Assembly (NCBI GenBank): GCA_029266295.1
Contig: JAQSXD010000124.1
Location: 1 to 16,123, forward strand
Length of the DNA: 16,123 bases
DNA from: Bacillota bacterium
GTDB lineage: Bacteria > Bacillota > Clostridia > Peptostreptococcales > Anaerovoracaceae
Reading direction: 5' to 3'
Every line of letters begins with the position of its first letter. Within the stretch, counting starts at the first letter, position 1. The position numbers were made by a program, and so were the translations under genes. Of the stretch, positions 7,158 to 13,916 are shown piece after piece. The notes below the pieces were generated by a model. It did not search any database. It saw only the letters and a list, made by a program, of their open reading frames with translations, and had not been told where the DNA came from.

Positions 7158-10100
7158 TTTTAAGGGTCAGGTTTTTCACTTCAGCCTCGCTGAGGTAAGA
7201 GAACATCCCTGCAAAAGCCAGGTTGGCCGGCGCTGTTATGCTTCCGGTTTTTAGATTAGAAATTGTTTTATAGTTGCCGTCGAACGTTCCCTTGAACACA
7301 TGGGGTGCATTTCCGCCAACGCTCTGCCACTCCTCGGTTAAGGTGATATTCTTTGTCAGTTTTACATACTTTCCATGATAGGATTCATCTGTGTTCACAG
7401 AGGCTGCAAATTCACGCAGCTGGGTCTCCGTTGAAATCTGGTAAGGATCCTGCTGTGTCCCTGCCCCTCCTGCGAAAATGGCAGCGTCCACAGAACCGTA
7501 ACCAGTCGTATCTCCTAAAATTGCCTTTTTGAAAATGGTACTCACCGCTTCCCGCAATCTGATTGTGGCTTGATCGGTCCCGGTCAGTGTGCTGATTCCA
7601 TTAGACGACTTTACCTGTTGCAGAAGATTGGTAAAATCAAAGCTTTCACCGCTATAAGAGACCACGGAGATATCCTGTATCTTGTCCCGCGCAATTTGGA
7701 CTTTGACGATTAGGCTCTTGTCCTCACTGCGGCCAAAATAAATACCGTCATAGTAGTCTCCCTGATACTCCGCTTCGGGGATATCAGGCTGAACATAGGT
7801 GATAGCAGCTGCTTCCCCCTTCGGGCTTACCTCACGGTCATCTAGTTCCCATTTTTTCAGTACCGCCTTTGGCCACAGGGTTTCCACATCAACTGAAAAC
7901 TCATGGAAGTTTGCATTGAGCTTTGCTGCAAAGGCCTCGGTACCGGTGTCAGTGGTTGTGATGCCCTCCATCCCATAAGCGATGCTGCCGCTGTAAGCCT
8001 CGCCCTCATCGTTAATTCCCGGGCCCACGAGCCAGCCTGCATATTCGACGGGGCTGATCGTCCTGCCTTGGATCTCTTGTGTTGCGTCAGTAGTATAATA
8101 GGATTTATACAAGTTCCCAATCCCGGTTACCCATCCCGCCAATACGCCGACATAGGTAGAATAGGTATCGGTGCTGGTCTTTGCCGACGAATAGCACTGC
8201 ACCATGGTTCCTGCAAAAACACCGGAGATTCCGCCTACGGCAGCCATTCCTTCATACTCTCTCCCGTCAGCATTTCCACGCCGCGCTGTTCCGGAGATAT
8301 CACCTGTACTGTAGCAATTGGCAATCAGTGCTCTATTAGAGAGGCCCACAAGGCCGCCTGCCTCGGCAAGCCCCCCCTGCGCTCCGCTGAATACGGTGGC
8401 ATGACTCGCTGAATTGACCAAAGCACCTTTGGATTGATAGCCGATCAGACCTCCTCCGAAATGATTGGCCTTCCACAGAGATTCCCCTGATCCGTTGCCT
8501 GAGGTACCATAGACATTCCCCGAGACGCTCAGACCGTCAACAAGCGTATTTTCCGCATACCCGGCCAAGGCTCCCACATAAAGGGAACCCGCTCCCTCTA
8601 CATATAGTTCCGCATCGATACTCAAATCTTTTATCGTTGCATTTGCTAAAACACCGAAAAGCCCGAAATATCGGGTATCAAGCTCATCATATTTCGGGCT
8701 GTCGCTGCTTCCAATATACAGCCCGGAAATGGTTCTCCCTTTTCCGTCAAAGATCCCGCTGAAAGCATACTCACCTTCACCAACAGGGATCCATTCCTGG
8801 GTCAGTGCAATATCGTATGCAAGGGCGATATGTTTACCAGAATAATCAATTTTATCCGTTAGAGACACTGCAAATTTGCGGAACTGACTCTCACTCGCAA
8901 TCAAATAGGGGTTGTCCGCCGTACCAGTGCCCCCTGCAAAGATAGAAGGATCAATTTCGCTTTCTGCCCAAAGAGCACTGCTCAGAACGACACTTCCGCC
9001 TTCTAATTGCCAGTCGTAGAATTCATCGTTGATCTTGTCTGTCATACCGGCCATCGTTATTGTCGTAATCTTTCCCGCCGCAAGTTCAGCTCCTGCATTC
9101 CTTGCAGTGGAAGAAAGACCGCCTGACATCAGGTCTGCAAATTCCTGCGTAGCCAGCGTACTTTCACTTTTACCCACTGAAGACGCATCGATCACTCCGC
9201 TGAGATTTCCTGCTCCGTTTATTGTACTTGCATTCCAGTACGATCTTATTGCGATCGCTGCGGCTGCCACATTGCCCGCAAGTCCTCCGGCTCGTACTTT
9301 ATCACCGGTTGTTGTAACGTCTCCCGACGCATAGTTATTATAATAAAGACCGCTTAGGGTTCCGGCCAGCCCTCCAACGTTGCTGTCATTTGTAAAGCTG
9401 CTTTTACCGTTGACACTACCCAGAGAATAGGAATTGATCACCATGGAATTGATGCTCGCCATTCCTACCAGCCCGCCAGCATTTAGCATTCCACTTCCTG
9501 CATCAATGGAAACCGTGATATCTGCACCACAGTTTGAGATCAGTCCATATTGATTGCTGAATCCGATCAGGCCTCCAGCCATAGTGGCAGCAGTATTGGT
9601 CATACCCAGGCTTCCCTCTACAGTGCAATGATCCAAAATAGTACCTACGCCAGTGGCAGGTTTACTCTCTGCAAAAGCTGCTAAAGCCCCCGCATAGGAT
9701 GTGCCCGAACCTTGTATCACCATAGAAACGTCATCAAGATGAAGGTTTTTGATTTCTGCCGTATTTTTCATAAACCCGAAAAAGCCTGCGTAAGAGATAG
9801 CTGCAGGGGTTGCACTCGTACCAATTTGCATTCCGCTAATGGTATGGCCCTGTCCGTCAAACACGCCTGCAAAGGCTATTGTCGAACTTGATCCGATGGG
9901 CGTCCATTCTTTCGTTAGCTCCAAATCTGAATCAAGAGAAATATACGTCCCCTCAAACATCTCTCCTGCATTTACCTGCTCGGCAAACCAGAACAGCTGA
10001 GTATCACTTGATATTACATAGGGATTGTTTGCGCTTCCATTGCCGGAAGAGAATCCGGGTTGTGCTTTGTTCAGCGCTTTGTTCGTAGCCCCAAGGATTG

Positions 10101-10410
10101 CGTTTGAACTTAACGTTGCCCCGGCAATGGCATCCACATTCTCGGTTCCATTGTTCTCTTTGATCTTCTCCAGAACCTTAATTGCATTACTCCAATATTC
10201 CGGCGTCTCATTGGGGCCTTCGGCCTGAATGTCCGTAATTTTATCGTCTTCCACCTGTATCGTCACTTGAACCTGTCCCCCACGACCCTCCGCAGTTCCC
10301 GTATACATCCCGTTCGTGCGGGTGGCCGCAAAGACCGGGGTTAGTGTTGACAAAACCATAACAGCTGAAAGAATCATTGCCATAAGCCGCGCGTTTTTTC
10401 TTTTCATCAT
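7054..10410 (-). CDS. N-terminal part of exported FMN-binding/GLUG-repeat surface protein, cut short by a frameshift
   Basis: The reading begins with a signal peptide (MMKRKNAR, a hydrophobic stretch, predicted cleavage after VFA at about 28). An FMN-binding domain follows (about 32-113) with DAIAGATLSS at 93-102, the position where ApbE-type enzymes attach FMN to threonine in related proteins (T99 here). Three related modules start near 125, 496 and 984. Each has a G-T/S-x-x-x-P-Y-x-I opening and a WxPVG/FxGxFDGxGxTISG-like core, and the first two are followed by GLUG-type repeats (AGGLIGFS, VGGLAGTL, GGGLIGYQ). A second FMN-binding-like domain (about 882-965) has lost the GAT motif. The correct frame ends around AGLAASAG, after which nine unrelated residues precede TAA. 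The start is preceded by AAAGGAG about 12 bases upstream. A role in extracellular electron transfer is inference from the flavin domain and wall anchor. Confidence 0.87.
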   Translation of the reverse strand: MMKRKNARLMAMILSAVMVLSTLTPVFAATRTNGMYTGTAEGRGGQVQVTIQVEDDKITDIQAEGPNETPEYWSNAIKVLEKIKENNGTENVDAIAGATLSSNAILGATNKALNKAQPGFSSGNGSANNPYVISSDTQLFWFAEQVNAGEMFEGTYISLDSDLELTKEWTPIGSSSTIAFAGVFDGQGHTISGMQIGTSATPAAISYAGFFGFMKNTAEIKNLHLDDVSMVIQGSGTSYAGALAAFAESKPATGVGTILDHCTVEGSLGMTNTAATMAGGLIGFSNQYGLISNCGADITVSIDAGSGMLNAGGLVGMASINSMVINSYSLGSVNGKSSFTNDSNVGGLAGTLSGLYYNNYASGDVTTTGDKVRAGGLAGNVAAAAIAIRSYWNASTINGAGNLSGVIDASSVGKSESTLATQEFADLMSGGLSSTARNAGAELAAGKITTITMAGMTDKINDEFYDWQLEGGSVVLSSALWAESEIDPSIFAGGTGTADNPYLIASESQFRKFAVSLTDKIDYSGKHIALAYDIALTQEWIPVGEGEYAFSGIFDGKGRTISGLYIGSSDSPKYDELDTRYFGLFGVLANATIKDLSIDAELYVEGAGSLYVGALAGYAENTLVDGLSVSGNVYGTSGNGSGESLWKANHFGGGLIGYQSKGALVNSASHATVFSGAQGGLAEAGGLVGLSNRALIANCYSTGDISGTARRGNADGREYEGMAAVGGISGVFAGTMVQCYSSAKTSTDTYSTYVGVLAGWVTGIGNLYKSYYTTDATQEIQGRTISPVEYAGWLVGPGINDEGEAYSGSIAYGMEGITTTDTGTEAFAAKLNANFHEFSVDVETLWPKAVLKKWELDDREVSPKGEAAAITYVQPDIPEAEYQGDYYDGIYFGRSEDKSLIVKVQIARDKIQDISVVSYSGESFDFTNLLQQVKSSNGISTLTGTDQATIRLREAVSTIFKKAILGDTTGYGSVDAAIFAGGAGTQQDPYQISTETQLREFAASVNTDESYHGKYVKLTKNITLTEEWQSVGGNAPHVFKGTFDGNYKTISNLKTGSITAPANLAFAGMFSYLSEAEVKNLTLKNVEIHAKNASRNVFVAGLAASAGELLYQRCYGYR

Positions 10411-10457
10411 AAAAACTCATCACTCCTTTCCTTTTTACACAAGTTGCTTTCACTCAT

Positions 10458-10506
10458 TCGATCAGTACAATCTGCTATTCTACAAAGTTATCCCTTTACT
10501 GATCGA
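10458..10506 (-). repeat. 10-bp perfect inverted repeat in the leader of the surface flavoprotein gene
   Basis: TCGATCAGTA (10458-10467) and TACTGATCGA (10497-10506) are exact reverse complements separated by 29 bases. In the minus-strand transcript they would close a large hairpin between the operator array and the ribosome binding site. It may be a structured leader element or a further protein site. Confidence 0.5.
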
Positions 10507-10521
10507 TTGGCCGGCGCATTA

Positions 10522-10537
10522 GTTAGCATTAGCTAAC
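10522..10537. promoter_or_regulatory. Operator-like palindrome 1: GTTAGC-ATTA-GCTAAC
   Basis: Perfect 6-bp arms around a four-base centre, with centre at 10529.5. It is the copy farthest from the promoter, well inside the leader. It shares the half-site GTTAGC with the other two copies while the central four bases differ, which points to a protein-binding half-site as the conserved part. Confidence 0.7.
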
Positions 10538-10550
10538 CTCGGTGCAAACA

Positions 10551-10576
10551 GAATGGTTAGCGCTTGCTAACCATTC
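10551..10576. promoter_or_regulatory. Operator-like palindrome 2: 11-bp arms, GAATGGTTAGC
   Basis: The best of the three palindromes: 11-bp perfect arms around GCTT, with centre at 10563.5. It is exactly 34 bp from palindrome 1 and 34 bp from palindrome 3. Confidence 0.75.
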
Positions 10577-10587
10577 CGCAAAAACAT

Positions 10588-10607
10588 TGGTTAGCTTATG
10601 CTAACCA
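10588..10607. promoter_or_regulatory. Operator-like palindrome 3: TGGTTAGC-TTAT-GCTAACCA, at the predicted start site
   Basis: 8-bp perfect arms around TTAT, with centre at 10597.5. On the minus strand it begins about ten bases after the -10 box, so a bound protein would cover the initially transcribed region and block or stall RNA polymerase. Repression is therefore the simplest reading. Confidence 0.75.
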
Positions 10608-10616
10608 GCTGATTTC

Positions 10617-10645
10617 ATTCTAACATTTACCAATTTTTTTGTCAA
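10617..10645 (-). promoter_or_regulatory. Strong promoter of the surface flavoprotein gene (TTGACA-17-TAGAAT)
   Basis: On the minus strand a perfect -35 TTGACA (10645-10640) is followed after 17 bases by TAGAAT (10622-10617), five of six matches to consensus. Poly-A/T tracts flank the -35. The predicted start is near 10610, immediately before palindrome 3. Confidence 0.85.
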
Positions 10646-10686
10646 TTTTTTCTCAAACTTTTTTAGAATTTTGATATAGCCCAACG

Positions 10687-10737
10687 AAAAGGGCGCAAGA
10701 TCATTTCATTTGAAAGATTCTCACGCCCTATTTTTTT
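10687..10737. terminator. Intrinsic terminator after leuB, bidirectional
   Basis: AGGGCG (10690-10695) and CGCCCT (10724-10729) close a long imperfect hairpin whose tip also pairs (TTTCA with TGAAA). On the minus strand it is followed by TTTTCG and ends the leu operon. On the plus strand it is followed by A and seven Ts, shielding leuB from antisense read-through. Confidence 0.8.
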
Positions 10738-11809
10738 AAGAGATTGCAGCTACAATCCTCTCTCCGGCTTCCTTTGTTCCCAAAGCTTCCTTACCCGGAC
10801 TCATGATATCCGGCGTTCTTCCTCCATTGGACAGCACTGATTTCACAGCCGCCTCAATGTCATCCGCTTCCTTGGATAAGCCAAAGGTATATCTTAGCAT
10901 CATAGCAGCAGATAAAATGGTTGCCATAGGATTTGCCTTATTCTGCCCTGCAATATCCGGTGCCGAACCGTGAACCGGCTCATACATGCCAAAGTTTCCT
11001 TTTGCAAGGCTGGCGGATGGAAGCATTCCGATAGAACCGGTGATCATGCTGGCTTCATCGGAAAGAATATCTCCAAAGATATTGCTGGTGACGATCACAT
11101 CAAATTGCTTGGGATTTCTGACCATCTGCATTGCTGCATTATCAATGTACATATGGCTCAGCTCCACCTCAGGATAATCTTTCGCCGTTTCCGTTACAAC
11201 GCTTCTCCAGAGTCTTGAACTTTCCAGAACATTGGCCTTGTCTACGCTGGTGAGCTTTTTATTCCGCTTCATAGCCATATCAAAGGCAACGACTGCGATT
11301 CTCCGGATTTCTTCTTCCGCATACTGCTCCACATCGTAAGCCGCCCTGCCAAGCTCGGTATCCTTGTATCCTTTTTCTCCGAAATAGATTCCGCCTGTCA
11401 GTTCTCTGACCACAACAATATCAAGCCCGCCTTCGATAATCTCTGGTTTGAGCGGGCAAGCTTCTGCAAGCTCTTCAAAAAGCAATGCAGGACGGAGGTT
11501 TGCGAAAAGACCCAGTTCTTTTCGAAGACCAAGTAAAGCTCGTTCCGGTCTCTGATCTCCCGGAAGGGTATCCCATTTCCAACCACCTACTGCACCAAGC
11601 AAAACTGCGTCACTTTTCTTACATACATCGATGGTGTTTTGCGGGAGACACTCTCCCAGCGCATCAATTGCAGCTCCACCTGCAAGTACTGTTTCATATT
11701 CAAACTGGTGTCCGTATTTTACACCGACTGCATCCAAAACCTTAACCGCTTCCGCAACCACATCAGGTCCGATTCCATCCCCCGGAACCAAAGCAATTTT
11801 ATAATTCAT
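10736..11809 (-). CDS. leuB: 3-isopropylmalate dehydrogenase
   Basis: The product oxidises and decarboxylates (2R,3S)-3-isopropylmalate to 2-ketoisocaproate with NAD+, the third leucine-specific step. The 357 residues match the family length. The N-terminal ALVPGDGIGPDV, the RELTGGIYFG loop (Y142), TSVDKANVL (K191) and the metal-binding aspartates D223, D247 and D251 (FGDILSDEASM) are all present, as is the C-terminal EPVHGSAPDIAGQ cofactor-loop region. The loop near residues 87-95 (RPERALLGLRKE) is the isopropylmalate-specific type, which argues against isocitrate or tartrate dehydrogenase. It is the last gene of the operon, starting 19 bases after leuD, with AAGGAG a few bases before the ATG. 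Its T-box control is shared with leuA. Confidence 0.97.
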   Translation of the reverse strand: MNYKIALVPGDGIGPDVVAEAVKVLDAVGVKYGHQFEYETVLAGGAAIDALGECLPQNTIDVCKKSDAVLLGAVGGWKWDTLPGDQRPERALLGLRKELGLFANLRPALLFEELAEACPLKPEIIEGGLDIVVVRELTGGIYFGEKGYKDTELGRAAYDVEQYAEEEIRRIAVVAFDMAMKRNKKLTSVDKANVLESSRLWRSVVTETAKDYPEVELSHMYIDNAAMQMVRNPKQFDVIVTSNIFGDILSDEASMITGSIGMLPSASLAKGNFGMYEPVHGSAPDIAGQNKANPMATILSAAMMLRYTFGLSKEADDIEAAVKSVLSNGGRTPDIMSPGKEALGTKEAGERIVAAIS

Positions 11810-11828
11810 CCATACACTCCTTCGTTTA

Positions 11829-12308
11829 TTACAGGTTTTCCTTAACGTAATTCACCAGTCCGTCCGATTCAATAATCTTGCTGATAAATTCCGGGAATGG
11901 CTCTGCCTGATAGGTTTCACCTTTTGTCATATTTCTGATCTCGCCTGTTTTGAAGTCCACTTCCACTTCGTCTCCCGCGTCAATTTTCTTTGCCGCTTCT
12001 TCACACTCCAAAATTGGCATTCCGGTATTAAAGGAGTTGCGGTAAAAAATTCTAGCAAAGGTAGGGGCGATTACACAGCTTACTCCCGAAGCCTTAATTG
12101 CGATGGGCGCATGCTCTCTCGATGAGCCGCAGCCAAAGTTCTTTCCTGCAACAATAATGTCGCCTTCCTTTACCTTGTTCACAAAATCAGCGTCGATGTC
12201 CTCCATGCAGTGCTTTGCAAGCTCTGCAGGCTCGGAGGTGTTCAGGTGTCTTGCAGGGATGATAACGTCGGTATCAACATTTTCCCCATATTTAAAAACT
12301 TTTCCCAT
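11829..12308 (-). CDS. leuD: 3-isopropylmalate dehydratase small subunit
   Basis: This subunit carries the swivelling domain that, with LeuC, isomerises 2-isopropylmalate to 3-isopropylmalate. It is 159 residues long, the short form typical of clostridia and archaea rather than the roughly 200-residue enterobacterial type. Signature segments are ENVDTDVIIPARHLNT (9-24) and NFGCGSSREHAPIA (57-70), the latter with the substrate-contacting serine/arginine region. I chose the ATG at 12308 because it has AAAGGA upstream and matches the family N-terminus (MGKVFKYGENVDTD). The frame stays open upstream to 12539, but that extension only translates the duplicated repeat element and has no homology-like features. 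leuD follows leuC after an unusually long 317-base gap. Confidence 0.96.
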   Translation of the reverse strand: MGKVFKYGENVDTDVIIPARHLNTSEPAELAKHCMEDIDADFVNKVKEGDIIVAGKNFGCGSSREHAPIAIKASGVSCVIAPTFARIFYRNSFNTGMPILECEEAAKKIDAGDEVEVDFKTGEIRNMTKGETYQAEPFPEFISKIIESDGLVNYVKENL

Positions 12309-12351
12309 AGCCGTATCCTTTCTTCGTTTTCTTTTAACCAGTATATTTTCT

Positions 12352-12458
12352 TGCGAGCGGTTCCCCGCAATTTGGAAACCATTGCGGAGGCAAATCGTCC
12401 GAAAGCAAATGCAAACCTCTATAAACTTAATGGTTGCATGCAGCCTTCCCGATTTGCG
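12352..12458. repeat. Copy A of a 107-bp structured direct repeat in the leuC-leuD gap
   Basis: The 107 bases match copy B base for base apart from about seven substitutions and no gaps; four of the seven fall in the short stretch after GCATGCAG. Internal pairings are CCGCAAT with ATTGCGG (first hairpin), GCAAATCG with CGATTTGC (outer stem of a second) and TGCAAACC with GGTTGCA (inner stem). The high match and shared folding suggest a small mobile or palindromic intergenic element that duplicated in place. Confidence 0.8.
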
Positions 12459-12508
12459 GCCGCGTAATCTGTAAATGATTCTTTCGATGAACCGTCCGAG
12501 CACCTTGG

Positions 12509-12615
12509 TGCGAGCGGTTCTCCGCAATTTGGAAACCATTGCGGAGACAAATCGTCCGAAAGCAAATGCAAACCTCTATAAACTCAATGGTTGCATGCAG
12601 CTTGAGCGATTTGCG
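12509..12615. repeat. Copy B of the 107-bp structured direct repeat, adjacent to the leuC stop codon
   Basis: It begins 157 bases after the start of copy A and ends ten bases before the leuC stop codon. Its first hairpin is better paired than in copy A: CTCCGCAAT with ATTGCGGAG, 9 bp. Its left end also joins a separate hairpin at 12489-12520, with GAACCG/CGGTTC outside and GCACC/GGTGC inside. In the leu transcript copy B comes first, directly after leuC, and could act as an mRNA-processing or stability element that sets the leuC:leuD ratio; that is inference. Confidence 0.8.
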
Positions 12616-12625
12616 TAGGAATGGT

Positions 12626-13903
12626 TTACAAATTTTCTGGGTTGAAGATCTTCCCCTTCACCGCTGTCGCTGCCGCAACTGCCGGACTGGCGAGATAAAT
12701 TTCCGAATCAACATGACCCATTCTTCCTACGAAATTTCTGTTTGTGGTCGCAACGGCTCTTTCGCCTGCCGCAAGGATACCCATATGTCCTCCCAGACAT
12801 GGTCCGCAGGTAGGGGTTGAGAACACTGCTCCAGCTTTAACAAATATCTCCGCATAGCCTTCCTTCACGCACTCAAGATAGATCGCCTGCGTTCCCGGAA
12901 TAATAATGCAGCGCATATTCTTAGCAACTTTTTTCCCTTTCAGAATCTTGGCGGTAACCTTCATATCCTCGATTCTTCCGTTGGTGCAGGAGCCTATCAC
13001 GACTTGATCGATCTTGATATCTCCCACCTCATCGATGGTCTTTGTGTTTTCCGGCAGATGAGGAAATGCCACAGTCGGCCTGATCTTAGCAAGATCAATA
13101 ACATAAGTCTCATCGTATTCTGCATCGGAATCTGGCTCATAAACCTTTATCTTTTTCTTGAAGGCTTTATTCTTGTTCTTGTGCTCCTTCATATACTCTT
13201 TGGTCTTGTCATCTACCATGAAAATTCCATTTTTCGCACCTGCTTCGATGGCCATATTTGCCATGGCAAGGCGATCGTCCATGGAGAGATTTTTCAGGCC
13301 AGAACCCATGAATTCCATCGACTTGTAAAGGGCTCCGTCCACACCGATCATACCGATGATATGGAGAATTACGTCCTTGCCGCTTACCCACTTGGTTGGC
13401 TTTCCAATCATCTCGAATTTGATGGCAGAAGGAACCTTGAACCACGCCTTTCCTCTTGCCATACCCGCTGCCATATCTGTGGAACCGATTCCTGTGGCAA
13501 ACGCGCCCAGTGCTCCGTAAGTGCAGGTATGTGAGTCTGCCCCGATGATAGCGTCCCCCGCTACAACGATTCCCTTTTCCGGCAAAAGTGCATGCTCGAT
13601 TCCCATCTCTCCTACTTCAAAGTAGTTTTCAATTTCCTGGTCCATGGCAAACTCTCTCAGCGACTTGCATTGCTCCGCTGCCTTGATATCCTTGTTGGGG
13701 GTAAAGTGATCCGGTACCAATACGACCTTATTTTTGTCAAAGACCCGCTCTGCACCCATTTTATTGAATTCCTTAATGGCAACGGGTCCTGTAATGTCAT
13801 TTGCCAGTACAATATCTAAATCTGCTTCTATAAACTGTCCGGCCTTGACCTCTTTCAGGCCTGCGTGGGCAGCTAAAATCTTCTGTGTCATCGTCATTCC
13901 CAT
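12626..13903 (-). CDS. leuC: 3-isopropylmalate dehydratase large subunit
   Basis: This aconitase-family subunit holds the [4Fe-4S] cluster and dehydrates/rehydrates isopropylmalate with LeuD. The 425 residues match the clostridial/archaeal HacA-like length. Cluster cysteines are visible in VIGSCTNG (C306) and TPTCGPCLGG (C366, C369). GADSHTCTYGALGAFATGIGSTD is also diagnostic. A Lys-rich insert of about 25 residues near 235-260 (KEHKNKNKAFKKKIK) looks like a surface loop. The start at 13903 is chosen because GGAGG lies eight bases upstream; nearby in-frame ATGs at 13897 and 13891 are alternatives. The TAA of leuA lies 13 bases upstream, so the two are likely translationally coupled. Confidence 0.97.
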   Translation of the reverse strand: MGMTMTQKILAAHAGLKEVKAGQFIEADLDIVLANDITGPVAIKEFNKMGAERVFDKNKVVLVPDHFTPNKDIKAAEQCKSLREFAMDQEIENYFEVGEMGIEHALLPEKGIVVAGDAIIGADSHTCTYGALGAFATGIGSTDMAAGMARGKAWFKVPSAIKFEMIGKPTKWVSGKDVILHIIGMIGVDGALYKSMEFMGSGLKNLSMDDRLAMANMAIEAGAKNGIFMVDDKTKEYMKEHKNKNKAFKKKIKVYEPDSDAEYDETYVIDLAKIRPTVAFPHLPENTKTIDEVGDIKIDQVVIGSCTNGRIEDMKVTAKILKGKKVAKNMRCIIIPGTQAIYLECVKEGYAEIFVKAGAVFSTPTCGPCLGGHMGILAAGERAVATTNRNFVGRMGHVDSEIYLASPAVAAATAVKGKIFNPENL

Positions 13904-13916
13904 GGTCTTAACCTCC

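Larger units (their letters stand above)
10411..10616 (-). promoter_or_regulatory. Long leader and operator region of the surface flavoprotein gene
   Basis: The 325-base gap between this gene and leuB holds no gene. From the promoter inward it contains three palindromes, an AT- and CT-rich spacer, a large inverted repeat and the ribosome binding site. The predicted leader RNA is about 200 nt. I looked for conserved riboswitch signatures, including FMN and T-box, and see none here. Confidence 0.6.

Noticed and set aside
10411..10616. FMN riboswitch in the leader of the flavin-binding surface protein
   Set aside because: The conserved six-helix FMN element motifs are not visible; the three palindromes look like DNA operators.
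12309..12539. N-terminal extension of leuD by 77 codons
   Set aside because: The extension translates the 107-bp repeats and spacer, is Arg/Ile-rich without family similarity, and the internal ATG at 12308 has its own ribosome binding site and the family N-terminus.
12352..12615. CRISPR-like repeats
   Set aside because: Only two copies, 107 bp long with a 50-base spacer and internal hairpins; not the repeat-spacer size or pattern of a CRISPR array.
12539..12820. Plus-strand open frame across repeat copy B and the leuC end
   Set aside because: Antisense shadow of leuC and the repeat, with no ribosome binding site.
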